Below, piece after piece: positions 43,499 through 54,125 of a stretch of 64,000 nt of DNA. Positions within the stretch are counted from its first letter, which is position 1, and the number at the start of each line of letters is the position of its first letter. The position numbers and the translations under genes are program-made. The notes under the pieces are model-generated. The model was given only the letters and a program-made list of their open reading frames with translations, was not told the DNA's origin and made no database searches. The stretch comes from Opisthorchis felineus (Eukaryota; Platyhelminthes; Trematoda; Opisthorchiida; Opisthorchiidae): assembly GCA_004794785.1 (NCBI GenBank), contig SJOL01006425.1, positions 156,782 through 220,781 on the forward strand, written 5' to 3'.

Positions 43499-44002
43499 AT
43501 GCACCAGGTTGCCTGTATCTGCGAGGTTCTTCTTCGAGAAAACAATATCCTGAAACTGGAACAGTTCCTGCAGTCCTTTCCAGCTGACTGGCCATTTCTT
43601 TCGACGTCTAAACACCATGACGAACCCACCGCTGCCGATCAGTCAATTCTGAAAGCTGTATGTTTTGTGGCTTTCGAAAATTCCAACTACGAAACAGTCC
43701 TTCACATTCTCAGACACATTCAGTTCAGTACGTGGCATCAACCTCTGCTGCAACAACTGTGGTATCAGACGCACTACGCTCAAACTGAACGCAGAAGAGG
43801 TAAAAAGTTGGGTGCTGTGGACAAATATAGGCTTCGTCGACGTCATCCGTTGCCGAGGACAATTTGGGATGGGGAGGAGACTGTTTACTGCTTCAAACAG
43901 AGTGTTCGGCATATTCTACAGCAGTACTTTCTCGAAAACAAATACCCAAATCCGGAAGAGAAGTATACGCTGGCAAAGGCTACAGGACTGTCCTGTACTC
44001 AG
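43499..44002 (+). CDS. SIX gene exon 1: SIX domain and most of homeodomain
   Basis: It encodes 168 codons from MHQVACICEVLLREN to EEKYTLAKATGLSCTQ. The donor GTATGC at 44003 directly follows the CAG for Gln. The in-frame TGA at 43472-43474 bounds the exon upstream. Either ATG 43499 is used, or the AG at 43506-43507 is an acceptor starting at VACICE. Confidence 0.9.
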
Positions 44003-47000
44003 GTATGCAACAATAGAGTGTTCTGCTTCTATTATCTCCAGCAATTCCATTCAACATGTAGTCATTCTTTACAGATATACTGTGCCCTAGTTCAGATATC
44101 AAGTCTAGGAAACCAGTCTAGCATACCGCGTGATTTAGCCATATGGTGATAGACGGTCCAGTCAGCTGTGCTCCATACTAACTAAATTTAATGAGTGTAT
44201 GAGCTGACAAATTTTGCGATGACGCTACCATCTAGGCATTATGGACGCATATGCGTCCCCAACAGCTGGGTTCAAACACGGTCGATGCAATCTTCTGTGC
44301 TCTGAGCATGAGTACACACTAGTGCCCATACTTCCACGGACTGATGAAGGTTTTCTTTCATGAAGGACCTGCAACGTAAAACAGCTTTTTCCCGAAACAA
44401 GCTTCATAATGGAAGAAAGCAGCGCAGTTTTGCACGATGGTCCGAATTTATTTTGCTGTCTCATCAGGCGCGTATTACACACTATAATAATAAATACACT
44501 AAAAGAAAAACATCCAGGTTACCACGATAATGCCCATGAGGCGAAAAGCTGTTCCCGCTTACACAGATCCGGGTTCCACTTACGAATAGCAATGGTCTCA
44601 TCAAACTTCAAAACTCTTCTATTTGCTGCGACGAACACGATATCGAAATGCAGTCACTGGATCGTTGTACGCTTGCTCTCATTCAGACAAAGGGCAGTTG
44701 ACAAGGTTGACAACTTAGTCTATGGTCCTGGTTGACTTTGATGTTGTACTGATGTAACTGATGGGTCCAACTATTATCGTAACCCCAACGGCAAATTCTC
44801 CCCCACCCTCCGTCTAATTGTCATTCCATTCTGCCTAGGTAGACAGCTGTGCATCTACACCTGATTCGTTAGAGAACGTTGGATTTGGCGGGTGGCGGCA
44901 ATGGGAATTTCATTGTTGGCACTGACACACAATTTGTCCTGTGATCAAAGACCGGACTGCCTGCTTAGTGGTAGCGACCCAGTAGGGTTTTACGGCAAAA
45001 TAAATACGCCACAAGGCTCATAACCCAACAACTGGAGAGAACCCTACCCGGAACGGTGAGGTAGGGAGACGAAAATCCGGTGGTCACCGTGGGAATATCC
45101 CATGGAAATGATATTTTAGACGCCATTCGAAAGATCCTTTGGAATTCTGATAGTAAAACTTTATTCCGAATTGACGACACCTTACAACGACGCCTCGTAA
45201 GGGCCCTATCGAACAGAGACACCGCAAACATTGTGTCTACCGAATTCCCTGTGCAGTATGTCCGGCCAAATACATAGGCCAGACAGCCAGGCAACTGCAT
45301 GTGCGAATCACGGAGCACAAACGGCACGCGCGTTTTCCTCCACGAAACCCAATCGAGTTAAAAAAAAAAACTTGAACGCGGCTCAGTCATTGTACTCCGC
45401 ACACTTGAGTCAAGCCATCAAAGCAACTTCGATGGTACACGTATACTCCTGTCAGGATTCAAGTCACACGTGAAACGGACGCGCGCTGAAGTCCTAGAGA
45501 TCAACACAGCCGAACTGCATCATTCGTAGTGATGGCGCCAGCATCTCGTCTATCTGGATTGGACTCACTGCACACCTTAGTAGGCATAGTAGCCGGAAGT
45601 CAAGCAGAGATATTAACAATGACGCATCACAGCCAGCACAATAAAAGATGCGCAATCTAATCAAAGTACACACATTCACGCGTACACGCACGCAGAGCTA
45701 ACACACCCACACACGCTGGTCGCATCTGGCTGCCAACTGATCTTAGGGACATACCAATCAAAGGACATGATGGCGGACCCAAATGACGCTGCACTTGACA
45801 CGCTACGCTGTGTTTTGACTCTGAAAGTTTCGACGTTACATGATCTCGCTGAAGTCGTCCTATTCAAGCGTTGGCAGCTTAATGAGAACGCCAAGTCTGG
45901 GGACAGTGCTGATACCCTTCAACTTGGATGCCTGCACGCTGCCTTCCTTAATGAGCACCTGCAGGGGGCCGTTTAAGTCGTACGTTTAAGAGCACTGAGT
46001 TATTGAAGTATCTCAATAATGCACATCTCTGTCGAGCTCAGTGATGCAGTGTCTTGATCAGGACACGCTTATATCACAGGGACACGATGTAGGCGAAGCG
46101 CAGGATGTCCTGTCCAAGTGCGCTTGCAATATACCGACCCTTTGAATGGTTCCATCGACCCTACGTTGCATCAGAATATCAAGGAGAGGGATACTTTCGT
46201 TTTCCAAACGGAGCTTGATGTCAGCATGCCGAGAAGTTAGCAGCTCGAAAATGCTTTGAGGCTCCTCCGGTAACTTCTTGCTGACCAGAATGTCGTCCGC
46301 GTAGCGCTTACAAAGAGTCGATGAGCGAATCACATCTTCGACTATCTGCTTAAAGCCTATCAGGAAAATATCATCTGATATAGAGACCGGCGAACTTCTC
46401 ACTACAAACTCATCAGTTTGGGTATAACAGGTATCTTGAAATTAGTGTGCAGTATTATCCATGCATAACAAGGTCACTCGTTTGACTTCCGCAAGCGGTT
46501 TACCCAGGTGTCGAAACTTTTGATTACCACAGTCACAAAAGAAGTTAACCAGTCCATGGAGTATCACGTTGTTGATATCCATGCTAGATATGTGTTGACC
46601 TGCATTGATTAAGTTTCTTGGTTCTTCCAACAAGTGGGAACTTCCCTAGAGTGTGCTGCTGGACAAACTAGTTTCAATACTTCCACTAGGGATCTTACCA
46701 GCTTGTGTTATGGCGAGTGAGACATGGGAACCGGTTTGTACAGCTATGGGAGCCCACTAGGATTTGGCGGCTGACTGCCTCTCGGGTTTTGCAATCTAGC
46801 AGCCAATTTACTCATTAGGTTATCTTTTCGAAGTGGTGTAGCCCATGGCAGATTTACTTCTCTAACATTCTGGAACTTTGTGACGCCGTTTAGTGTCAAC
46901 TCCATCGCTTTTATCAAACAGTACCACCCCGGGCCATTGACGTAGTGTCTTCTCATTCCTAAATTTATCTATTATTGTCATTTGTGGGGCGAGCTTGATG

Positions 47001-50000
47001 AGACACAGTGAAATTAATCAGGAGTGTCGTGCAAAACCGCGCTGTCTTCGACACCTGTCAATGAATCAAATTTTTCTCCAAATCAGTGGCTGATTGGAAA
47101 GACTCAAACATGGCGAAGCATTCTCCTCCTGTGAGATTCGTATGAACATGTAAAAATTCCGGACTTCCTCTTTAGGAGTAGTACGAATGGAACGGTCATT
47201 TGTCTCTTTTGGAATGCGCAAAGAGAGCGGGTGGATTTTCGATACAGGTCGACTGCCTGCGTGGTTGAACACTGTTTTTTTACTACTGGTGATTTGTCAG
47301 TAGTCAGAAAACCCCCCGACGTACTCAGGTCCTAGTTTCAAGGCGGTGCTACAATGGCGCTTTTCGTGTGCCATTCTGCATAAAATATTGTTTCGTTGAC
47401 CTCTTTTTTGGATAGCAATTGAAGTGGTTAGTTTGATCTCGCGTTTTGTTGAAGCCACGACCAAAACAAGATACAACAGACAATGCATACGAATTAATCT
47501 GCCTGAGTTTGTGAACTGCATACACCATGTGAGAAGGGTGTAGCATTAGTACACTACTCTACAAACATCCGTAGATCCCAGATGAACAGTAAAACAAACC
47601 TCGTTATGGATCAGGAAAAGAGGTAGTCGGGAACGGTGGTATTTGATTGCGCATAACAGCCGCAAAAACATGCCACATCCGGCTTTAAGGAGGGAATTTG
47701 AAGGTCGGATGAGGATCGCAGGCTAGGTTGTGACAATCCCAAATCACTGGTAACCAGATGAGAAACACAAGAAACATGCGAAATGCGGTCTTGTGGTTTA
47801 ACCTCCTTCTTAAAACGAGTTACGCTATAATCTGGCCCCTATTCAGTAGGTTGCCTTGTACGCAGTAAAGGTGGTGATACACAGCAGGGTGGATTTCATG
47901 GCCGAAAATTTCTTTAGCACAAAATCAAGATAACGTATGCCGTGGTACTATGCTTGGGTGCTGATACGGCTTTCAATCCGAAATAATAAGGCCCATGGGG
48001 GAACATGGAGAAAGTCAAAGGACACGAGTCAAAAAGAGCAAGTCTGATCAAACTGCCACTCGCTGGGAGGTTAGGCATTGTGTTAAAGCTCATTTAAAGA
48101 GGCAGTGTTGAATTCTTTCTAAGTAATTCCACACAAAGGCCCTGTTTGGGGGCAGTAAGTTGGATAGATATCCTATTCTTGATTGTGACAGGAGTGACTA
48201 TAAAAATCACTAAGTTTCTCCCCGGGTTGTACCCAGCTTTCAACGCAAGCGGTTGGACAGATATGCTTAGGTCGAATACACAGGTTCGACCTTGGTTTTG
48301 TTACTTTCTGTCCCCCCTTTGTTCTATTTGGGTCTATAGAAATCCGGACGTGGCTTAGGTTAAAAAACATCCAGCCACTATCTACTATTCCAAACACCAT
48401 CACTAATGTTTCCCACATTTATTCGACTTTTCCAACACCCACGCAGCAAATCCAACATTTTCCTCAATCAAACTATTTATCATTTGACACCTTTTTATTC
48501 CGTTAGTCCACTCCTCACTCTGCAGTATGTCCATGCGACCATGTCTGATACGATGATATTTCTAGTTTTCGACGCACTTTCCGGTTTGTCACCTCGCTAC
48601 AATGAAGTATTTCTGATGCGACGGACTTTAGTCGGAAAAACTTGAACGTACCATTTGTGGTCCCGTCGCAAGCTCATAAGACCGTTACATAGATGTCGTC
48701 CAAAACATCCTTCCAGAGATAGACTATATCAGGAAGGTCAGATTCCTGAAAGTAACCACTGAATACCCGAAATCTACTGAGACTCTCAACTCCACTAGAT
48801 GCTGACCAGACAGACAACGCTCCCTCAATATGCAGCGCGTCACAGCTTTGTATCAAAGCCAGACAGCGTTAGTCAGCCCTGGATCAAGGTTAGACAGTGT
48901 CCCTCCAATAAAATAGCTTGAGGCCGCTGTATTTTCGCACTCACACGCACTCACGCTCTCGCACTCGCTTGTTCGCAATAAAGCTGTTGTGTTCCTTATC
49001 GGCGAGTCTTTTTCCGGCACTAGGCACTGGAGCGGGAACAGCATTCAGATACAACAGATTGGCGAATCAGCAGATATAACAGACTACCATGTTGTGAACC
49101 TTAACTAGGTTCTTATTGACTTGCAAATATCAGGAGATTATCTGTCTCATCATCTCATCTTTTTTCACTTGTAAACAGTGACACAGGACTGACTCAGACT
49201 ATATATGAACGGCTTACGCAGCTGTCCACCATTTTCACACGGCACCAGCCGTTTTGTGAAAGTCAAGCTGTGTGAAGTCCAAAAACAAAAAAAATGTGTG
49301 ATTCTCTTAAAGAAATTGTGCTATATTGTCACGAATGGAACATAGCTGAAGACACATCTTGGCACACTTATTCAACTGGGTCCAACAAAGGGAGGGAAGC
49401 ACCTGAGTCGAATTTCGCTCCTACTAGAGCTCATCAGTAGAGGATATCCTTGACCGTGTAAGGGGTTTGAACCCCAGACATCCGACACGCAAGGCAATCA
49501 TGTTAATATACTCCAACAGCGCACCTGAATTGTCGTGTTTGAACAGGTGAGCGTGTCCATGCTTGAACGATGTGACTGGTTTGTCCGAAGGCTCGAACGT
49601 CTACCCACAAACTGTCCTGGTTGTGTCGACCGGTTGGGTTGACCCGCCTATCAAAACTTCCCAACCAGATAGGGCCACGAACGCTTGAAGCCCGCTGAAG
49701 AGTTTTTTATTTGGTTCAAGGTGTTTGCGGGATTTATAGGATTCACACTCACATCACTCTTGTATGAAGAGTCCAGCGCTTCCCCGCTTCGGCGTGCACT
49801 CATCAAAATAATCGCATCTGGACAAAAGGAGGACTGTTCATACGAGAGTGACGTGAAAGTAACAACAAATGGTTTATCTTAACCATAATTCCGATTAGGA
49901 AGCAATCAGCAGATTTGGTTATCAGGTGTTAAATTACTGCTGAGTACTTAAAACAGTAAATATGGATAAAATGTGCAAGAAGTGCGTAAAAACGACGGAT

Positions 50001-50882
50001 GTTGGTGAGGTGCACTCATCTGCAAATTACCTTAGTGTTAACCACACTCTCAAATGAATCTCCTATTTATGGTATTCTCTGGTTGAATGAGCTGCAAAAG
50101 GGTCATCTCATGTTTTAGATTGCAAAACATTCGAGATATGGCTGTATATTTTCTTGATATAAGACACTAACCATAAGGTTTTCGAGATTTCGGTAGCAAT
50201 GTGCTACAGGATTGTGACCCGCTACAACAAGTGTTGATCATCAAGTTAGGTCATCTCAGTACCAGCTGCCGCACACTTTGAAAGTAATGAAAATATCTTC
50301 GACGTTTAATGTTTAGGGTCTTATTGAGCAGAGCAAGGTCAGTCCATACTGAATGGTCGGGAAGTCGTTTACATCTGTTTTGTTCTTACTGTGAATCCTC
50401 AGCTTTGTGCACCACAGTGTCAACAGGAGCCGAAGTTTCTCATCTTCGGGATAGGAAATGAACACATTATCTTCGACAAATACACTCATTTGCATACCGA
50501 TTTGGTTTTCATGGGAGACATATAAATCCCAGCTGAATCTCTCGTTTGCGATGTTCTTGTTCAACTGAACGTGCTGCACAAAGGTCGCCTCATGGCTCAG
50601 TTGGTACGATATTCGAGAGAGTGTAGTATGTTTTCATAAAGGAAACTGCTCCCAAGGTTACTGAATACTGTTTGACAGCATCCCACAACCGGTTTCGCCC
50701 TTCGACTTCAGACTCATTAGGTAGGCGCGGTCACCGAGTTCCCGTCAACCTCATTTTTACTTGAACCCAAGTTGGACATATTTCGACGTACAAAAAGCAC
50801 TAAAAGTGCAGTGTTTTAAAATTACTTCATCAAATACAGATATTATCATTGTTGTTGTTGTTGTTGTCGTTGCTGTTGTCGC

Positions 50883-50970
<88 letters not shown>

Positions 50971-51021
50971 AGCCCCTTAGTCTGTCTCTTACTGCATACT
51001 GCCACTAAATACAGATATTAT

Positions 51022-51112
<91 letters not shown>

Positions 51113-51812
51113 AGCCCCTCAGTCTGTCTCTTACTGCATACTGCCACTATTAGACGAAGCCCTGTTGGACAAACCTGATTGTTCCTTGTTCACGAAGCTT
51201 TCTCATCATCCTACTATCAATGGTTACCTGCCCCTTAAGCTATGCAACTTATCTGGACAGTCGGTTGTCACTATTTTTAGCATTGATAACCCAAACGATC
51301 ATCCTTAATTTCAGGTCAGCAACTGGTTCAAGAATCATCGTCAACGAGAAAAAACGCCTCAGTGTTGTTCTTCATCGGACGCTGTTGGCCTACCTGCCAC
51401 GCCAGAACAGGATGAGTCATCGGAAACACAGGATTGGTTCCCCACACATATAAAGCCAACCCAGTCCACATTGTGTACAATATGGCCTTTCAGTTTAGCA
51501 GGAGCCGCGCACGCCTTGGTGTCTTCATTGGTCCCAAATGAAGGGGGCTACAAAACTATCCAAGATTGTACTGTGAAACGCAAAAATTGTGAACCTGCTT
51601 ATTTCTGTCACAAGACATTTCCACATCCCACATCAGCTTGTGGAACATCCACTGACCTATGCAATCATATCGGAATGAACGGCCACACAATGACTGGCAT
51701 CTGTCACTTTTCCACTGTTTCTCTTTCAAGACAGTTGCACTGCTTACCTGAAACTTATAAGACAAGTGAACGTTCGGCCTTAGTGACTTCCATAAACCGT
51801 TATAACAAGTGA
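43499..51812 (+). CDS. SIX homeobox transcription factor, SIX4/5 class
   Basis: SIX proteins are nuclear transcription factors with an N-terminal SIX domain (protein interaction, DNA specificity) and a homeodomain. Exons are 43499-44002 and 51315-51812, joined in phase 0 to 333 residues. The SIX domain spans residues ~3-115 (VACICEVLL, LKAVCFVAFENSNYETVLHI, LLQQLWYQTHYAQTE, LGAVDKYRLRR). The homeodomain begins near HPLPRTIWDGEETVYCFK and ends TQ|VSNWFKNHRQREK. LLQQLWY, GAVDKYRLRR and EETVYCFK favour SIX4/5 over SIX1/2 and SIX3/6. The intron position inside the homeodomain is typical of SIX genes. Oddities: the protein starts almost directly at the SIX domain, the SIX domain carries a Ser/His/Asp insertion around residues 35-49, and homeodomain position 52 is His instead of Arg. 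The true start may lie in an unseen upstream exon, using an acceptor at 43507. Confidence 0.9.
45080..45640 (+). mobile_element. Penelope-like element GIY-YIG endonuclease fragment
   Basis: With one frameshift near 45235 the translation gives DTLQRRLVRALSNRDTANIV, then YRIPCAVCPAKYIGQTARQL, HVRITEHKRHARF and later HVKRTRAEVLEIN. CxxC ahead of KYIGQTxR and the downstream R..EH match the Penelope-like GIY-YIG domain, including its zinc-finger-like cysteines. An A-run near 45360 also disrupts the frame. Confidence 0.75.
46058..47280 (-). mobile_element. Penelope-like reverse transcriptase fragment
   Basis: The minus strand encodes KRYADDILVSKKLPEEPQS (catalytic YADD at 46292-46303), then RLENESIPLLDILMQRRVDG, the LLDI-type block that follows the catalytic motif in Penelope-like RTs. 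Upstream (46442-46633) INNVILHGLVNFFCDCGNQK continues the domain in another frame. Several stops and frameshifts make this a dead copy. It faces the + strand endonuclease piece tail to tail. Confidence 0.65.
48790..49060 (+). mobile_element. Possible LTR 3' part
   Basis: GCACTCGCTTGTTCGCAATA followed by AAGCTGTTGTGTTCC resembles the R/U5 of an LTR (AATAAA at 48977-48982), preceded by CAC/CTC-rich sequence. It ends ACAACA before GATTGGCGAATC, a sequence resembling the boundary after an LTR. No gag or pol is linked, so a solo or truncated LTR is the reading; this is tentative. Confidence 0.3.
49378..49697 (-). repeat. B-box dispersed repeat, copy 2
   Basis: Aligned by eye with 39330-39620: GGAAGCACCTGAGTCGAATT, AGAGCTCATCAGTAGAGGAT, GGGGTTTGAACCCC, GCGCACCTGAATTGTCGTGT, AACTGTCCTGGTTGTGTCGA and ACGCTTGAAGCCC. 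The GTTTGAAC block again resembles a B box. Confidence 0.6.
50008..50165 (-). repeat. Hammerhead-family repeat fragment without ribozyme
   Basis: GGTGCACTCATCTGCAAATT, GAATCTCCTATTTATGGTAT, TTGAATGAGCTGCAAAAGGG and CATTCGAGATATGGC follow the minus-orientation order of the family seen at 50478-50640. The ribozyme end is missing. Confidence 0.5.
50478..50775 (-). repeat. Hammerhead-bearing repeat, copy 4
   Basis: A nearly complete minus-strand unit. Read on the minus strand it runs AACTTGGGTTCAAGTAAAAA, GTTGACGGGAACTCGG, the ribozyme, TCGAATATCGTACCAACTGA, GTGCAGCACGTTCAGTTGAA, CATGAAAACCAAATCGGTAT and GCAAATGAGTGTATTTGTCG. It is permuted relative to copy 1. Confidence 0.7.
50682..50725 (-). 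ncRNA. Degenerate hammerhead ribozyme, copy 4
   Basis: On the minus strand: CCTAC, core CTAATGA (G5 changed to A), stem II ending GGGC, GAAA, CCGGTT and GTGGG. The core change predicts no activity. Confidence 0.55.
50832..51148. repeat. Tandem duplication containing two (TTG)n arrays
   Basis: Unit 1 (50832-51006) and unit 2 (51007-51148) both start AAATACAGATATTATCATTG, contain a TTG array (about 120 and 90 bp), and end AGTCTGTCTCTTACTGCATA CTGCCACT. The first array has GTC/GCTG interruptions; the second is nearly pure. The only clear difference in the tail is AGCCCCTTAG against AGCCCCTCAG. It ends 166 bp before the second SIX exon. Confidence 0.95.
51315..51812 (+). CDS. SIX gene exon 2: homeodomain helix 3 end and C-terminus
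   Basis: The acceptor taatttcag precedes VSNWFKNHRQREK, the DNA-recognition part of the homeodomain (W48, F49, K50, N51, then H52, R53). A 150-residue tail follows, rich in Ser, Thr, Cys and His, with an early acidic patch (PEQDESSETQDW) as in other SIX4/5 proteins, and no domain I recognise. The stop is TGA at 51810-51812. Confidence 0.93.
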   Translation, partial: VSNWFKNHRQREKTPQCCSSSDAVGLPATPEQDESSETQDWFPTHIKPTQSTLCTIWPFSLAGAAHALVSSLVPNEGGYKTIQDCTVKRKNCEPAYFCHKTFPHPTSACGTSTDLCNHIGMNGHTMTGICHFSTVSLSRQLHCLPETYKTSERSALVTSINRYNK

Positions 51813-51916
51813 CCGAGTTGTATCTCTCAGCTCACACAAGATGGACGGTAATGACTGAATACATCCGTGCCACTGAATTCAACAAGCTAATGACATCCCA
51901 TTTTATATACACGTAA

Positions 51917-51922
51917 AATAAA
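51917..51922 (+). terminator. Candidate poly(A) signal of the SIX gene
   Basis: AATAAA lies 105 bp after the SIX stop codon, followed by T-rich sequence (CGTTATTTG, then CCTTCTTATACATATTGG). Confidence 0.45.
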
Positions 51923-53861
51923 CGTTATTTGAAAATCCCTATCCTTCTTATACATATTGGTGCTGGATATAAGTCAGGCAACAATAGACTACACAGGGCT
52001 GATCTCAAACCATGTTGCATGAAACAACCACACGGACATCAGTTTCTCTGCAATAGCTCAGCCAGTTTACAAGAAGTAACTTTCCTATCCGACAAGGAAA
52101 AATCCAACTAATTCGGAATATAAACTACATTATGGGAGCGGAATAGTCAGACGTGGGTACGAAATAGTTATAAAGCCACCGTACTTTCATTCGTTCATCC
52201 CGTGCTTTCACCCTGTGACTAATGCTCAGTAGCACTAGCCCTCGACTCTTAACCGTGCAACCCCAGATAGCCTTCTATCAGCGAGTTGTGTCTATTCTAG
52301 CCCAAGGGCTGTGCGAAAAAGTGTACGGTACTCAGCAAGGTATAAGACTCATCAGGACTTCGATCAAACTGTGAAGGACAGCTGCGGTGGAAGTTGAGTA
52401 AAAGAAGAAAAGTGGTTATCAATGAACAACGACAAAGTGGTGCAGCATTAGTTCAACTAATTAAGGAGTCGAAGCGATTCTGCACGTGATCGGTTTGATA
52501 AATAGGTGTAAAGAGAAAAATTTACGCATCCTACTAACTTGGATGGAGCCCGGATGATATAAAGTTATCTTGAAATAATCCTAAAACTCATTCCGTGCAT
52601 CGTATGTCACCTTCCTGCTATCACTGGTTTTTGTGTAAGATATTCACGAACAAAATAAACACAGGCATCAAAGTCTGAATAAATCTTGCAAACCAACCGA
52701 TTTATTGCAAAATCGAGTGGTCTTATAGTTATTTTGCGCATTATATGAAATCCAAATAAGCAGGGCAAGACTGTATTTCAGAAAATGACTGCTTCAGCTA
52801 TCGGACAAATTTCATGTAGCACTCAGAAGTACCCTTCATCCAACCCAAGCATGGATACCAGAAGTAGATGGAATGGCAATGAGTTTACCACGTTTGAATG
52901 TCAGATGACAGGATTACAAAACATGGTGGGGCTGAGGGTATGAAATACCGATAGCAAATAAAAACAGAAAAGTTCGAATCGATTGCTACTCCTTTGCTGT
53001 TAACCAAACGACTGCTGCATCGGAGAAGGTGTAGAACTTTTTGCATCTCAAATGACTATAGTGGGGATCTACGCACTGTTGCGTGAATGGCAGTTCTTAA
53101 GTGAGTCGTTGTTATGGCCACCGAGTTACCCATAATGCCGTTTCGTTTCTGAGCGACGTACGCAAAGTTCACAAATTTGTGAGTTATCCGCGAATTACCA
53201 GCATCGACCTGAATGTTTTGGCAGTCTGGGCGGTTGGTTCGAAATCAGTTTACCTTCGACTGCCCCCCCCCCCGTAAGTAGTCAGATAAACTACTGTTGA
53301 TGAACGCCAACCACCTTCACTTGTTTTGGTACCAGAGCTGGTCGATTTGAGCTAGTTTGACTTGCAAGCATGAAAACGATGACTCTTGAATGGTTTCACA
53401 CTTCTACTCGAATCATGCCCAGAGTTTTTGTGGGCACCAGTGAATGTTAGCTGTTTAACTGCTCGTCTAGATCGATCGATCGGGTGAGTCAGCCTACAGC
53501 TTTCGCTTCTCAGACATCAACCAATGAGCAAATCCTGGACCTTTATTGACAGTTGCTCCATATTCGTCAATAGAGCTTTATTAATAAAGTTATCAAACAT
53601 GAGCGCAAAAATTTAAATTTATATATCCTAGTTGCTTTATCTGGGTACGCCCGCCTTTCAGTCCGAATTTGACAAGCTTCTTAAAGCTGTTAGGCTTTGA
53701 TGTTTACTGTTTTGCGCAACTGATCATTTGGAAACTAAGCTGTATGTTTTGGCTACCGTATTGAAACAAGAGTCGGCCGACTTGTGAGGTTTTTCCCCAA
53801 ATCTGTTTTTTTGTTCGACTACCTGGAACTGCGACCCCCTGATGAAGTCTAACTGCCGTTA
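51923..53861. other. Intergenic, nothing recognised
   Basis: No conserved coding segment was found. A poly-C run lies near 53263-53273. Confidence 0.4.
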
Positions 53862-54125
53862 GCGAAATACACTCATTTGCACACAATTTGGTTTTGATGG
53901 GAGACCAACCTGGAACTCAACTGAATCTCTTGTTTATGATGTTTTTAAACCGGGTTTCATGTGGTTCAAAACCAAACTGATATGCAAATGAGTGTATTTC
54001 GCTAATTTCTTGCCTGGCGGAAAGTTGGGGAGTACACCTAGCTGATGAGCTCCGAGAAGGGCGAAACAGGTCGTGGGCTGTCGAGGAGTTTTCAACAACC
54101 TTATGAGTAGTGTATTACGTCTATA
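53862..54125 (+). repeat. Hammerhead-bearing repeat, copy 5, snap-back form
   Basis: Arm 1 (53867-53905) reads TTAGCGAAATACACTCATTT, GCACACAATTTGGTTTTG. Arm 2 (53966-54004) is its inverse (AAAACCAAACTGATATGCAA, ATGAGTGTATTTCGCTAA). The ribozyme and GTGGGCTGTCGAGGAGTTTT follow in + orientation. The architecture is the same as copy 3. Confidence 0.7.
54037..54077 (+). ncRNA. Hammerhead ribozyme motif, copy 5
   Basis: The core CTGATGA (54042-54048), GAAA (54063-54066) and the cleavage context GGTC (54069-54072) are all intact. Stem II is GCTC/GGGC with loop CGAGAA. Stem I CCTAG/GTGGG has a mismatch at its first pair, so activity could be reduced. Confidence 0.65.

Larger units (their letters stand above)
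44003..51314 (+). other. SIX gene 7.3 kb intron
   Basis: This phase 0 intron has donor GTATGC and acceptor taatttcag. It holds Penelope-like endonuclease (+) and reverse transcriptase (-) fragments, an LTR-like piece, the B-box repeat, two copies of the hammerhead-family repeat, and duplicated (TTG)n arrays just before the acceptor. Stretches 44003-45079 and 47282-48789 show nothing recognisable. Confidence 0.85.

Noticed and set aside
50757..51308. Open frames encoding long Val, Cys, Leu or Thr runs
   Set aside because: They are translations of the (TTG)n microsatellite and lie in the SIX intron.
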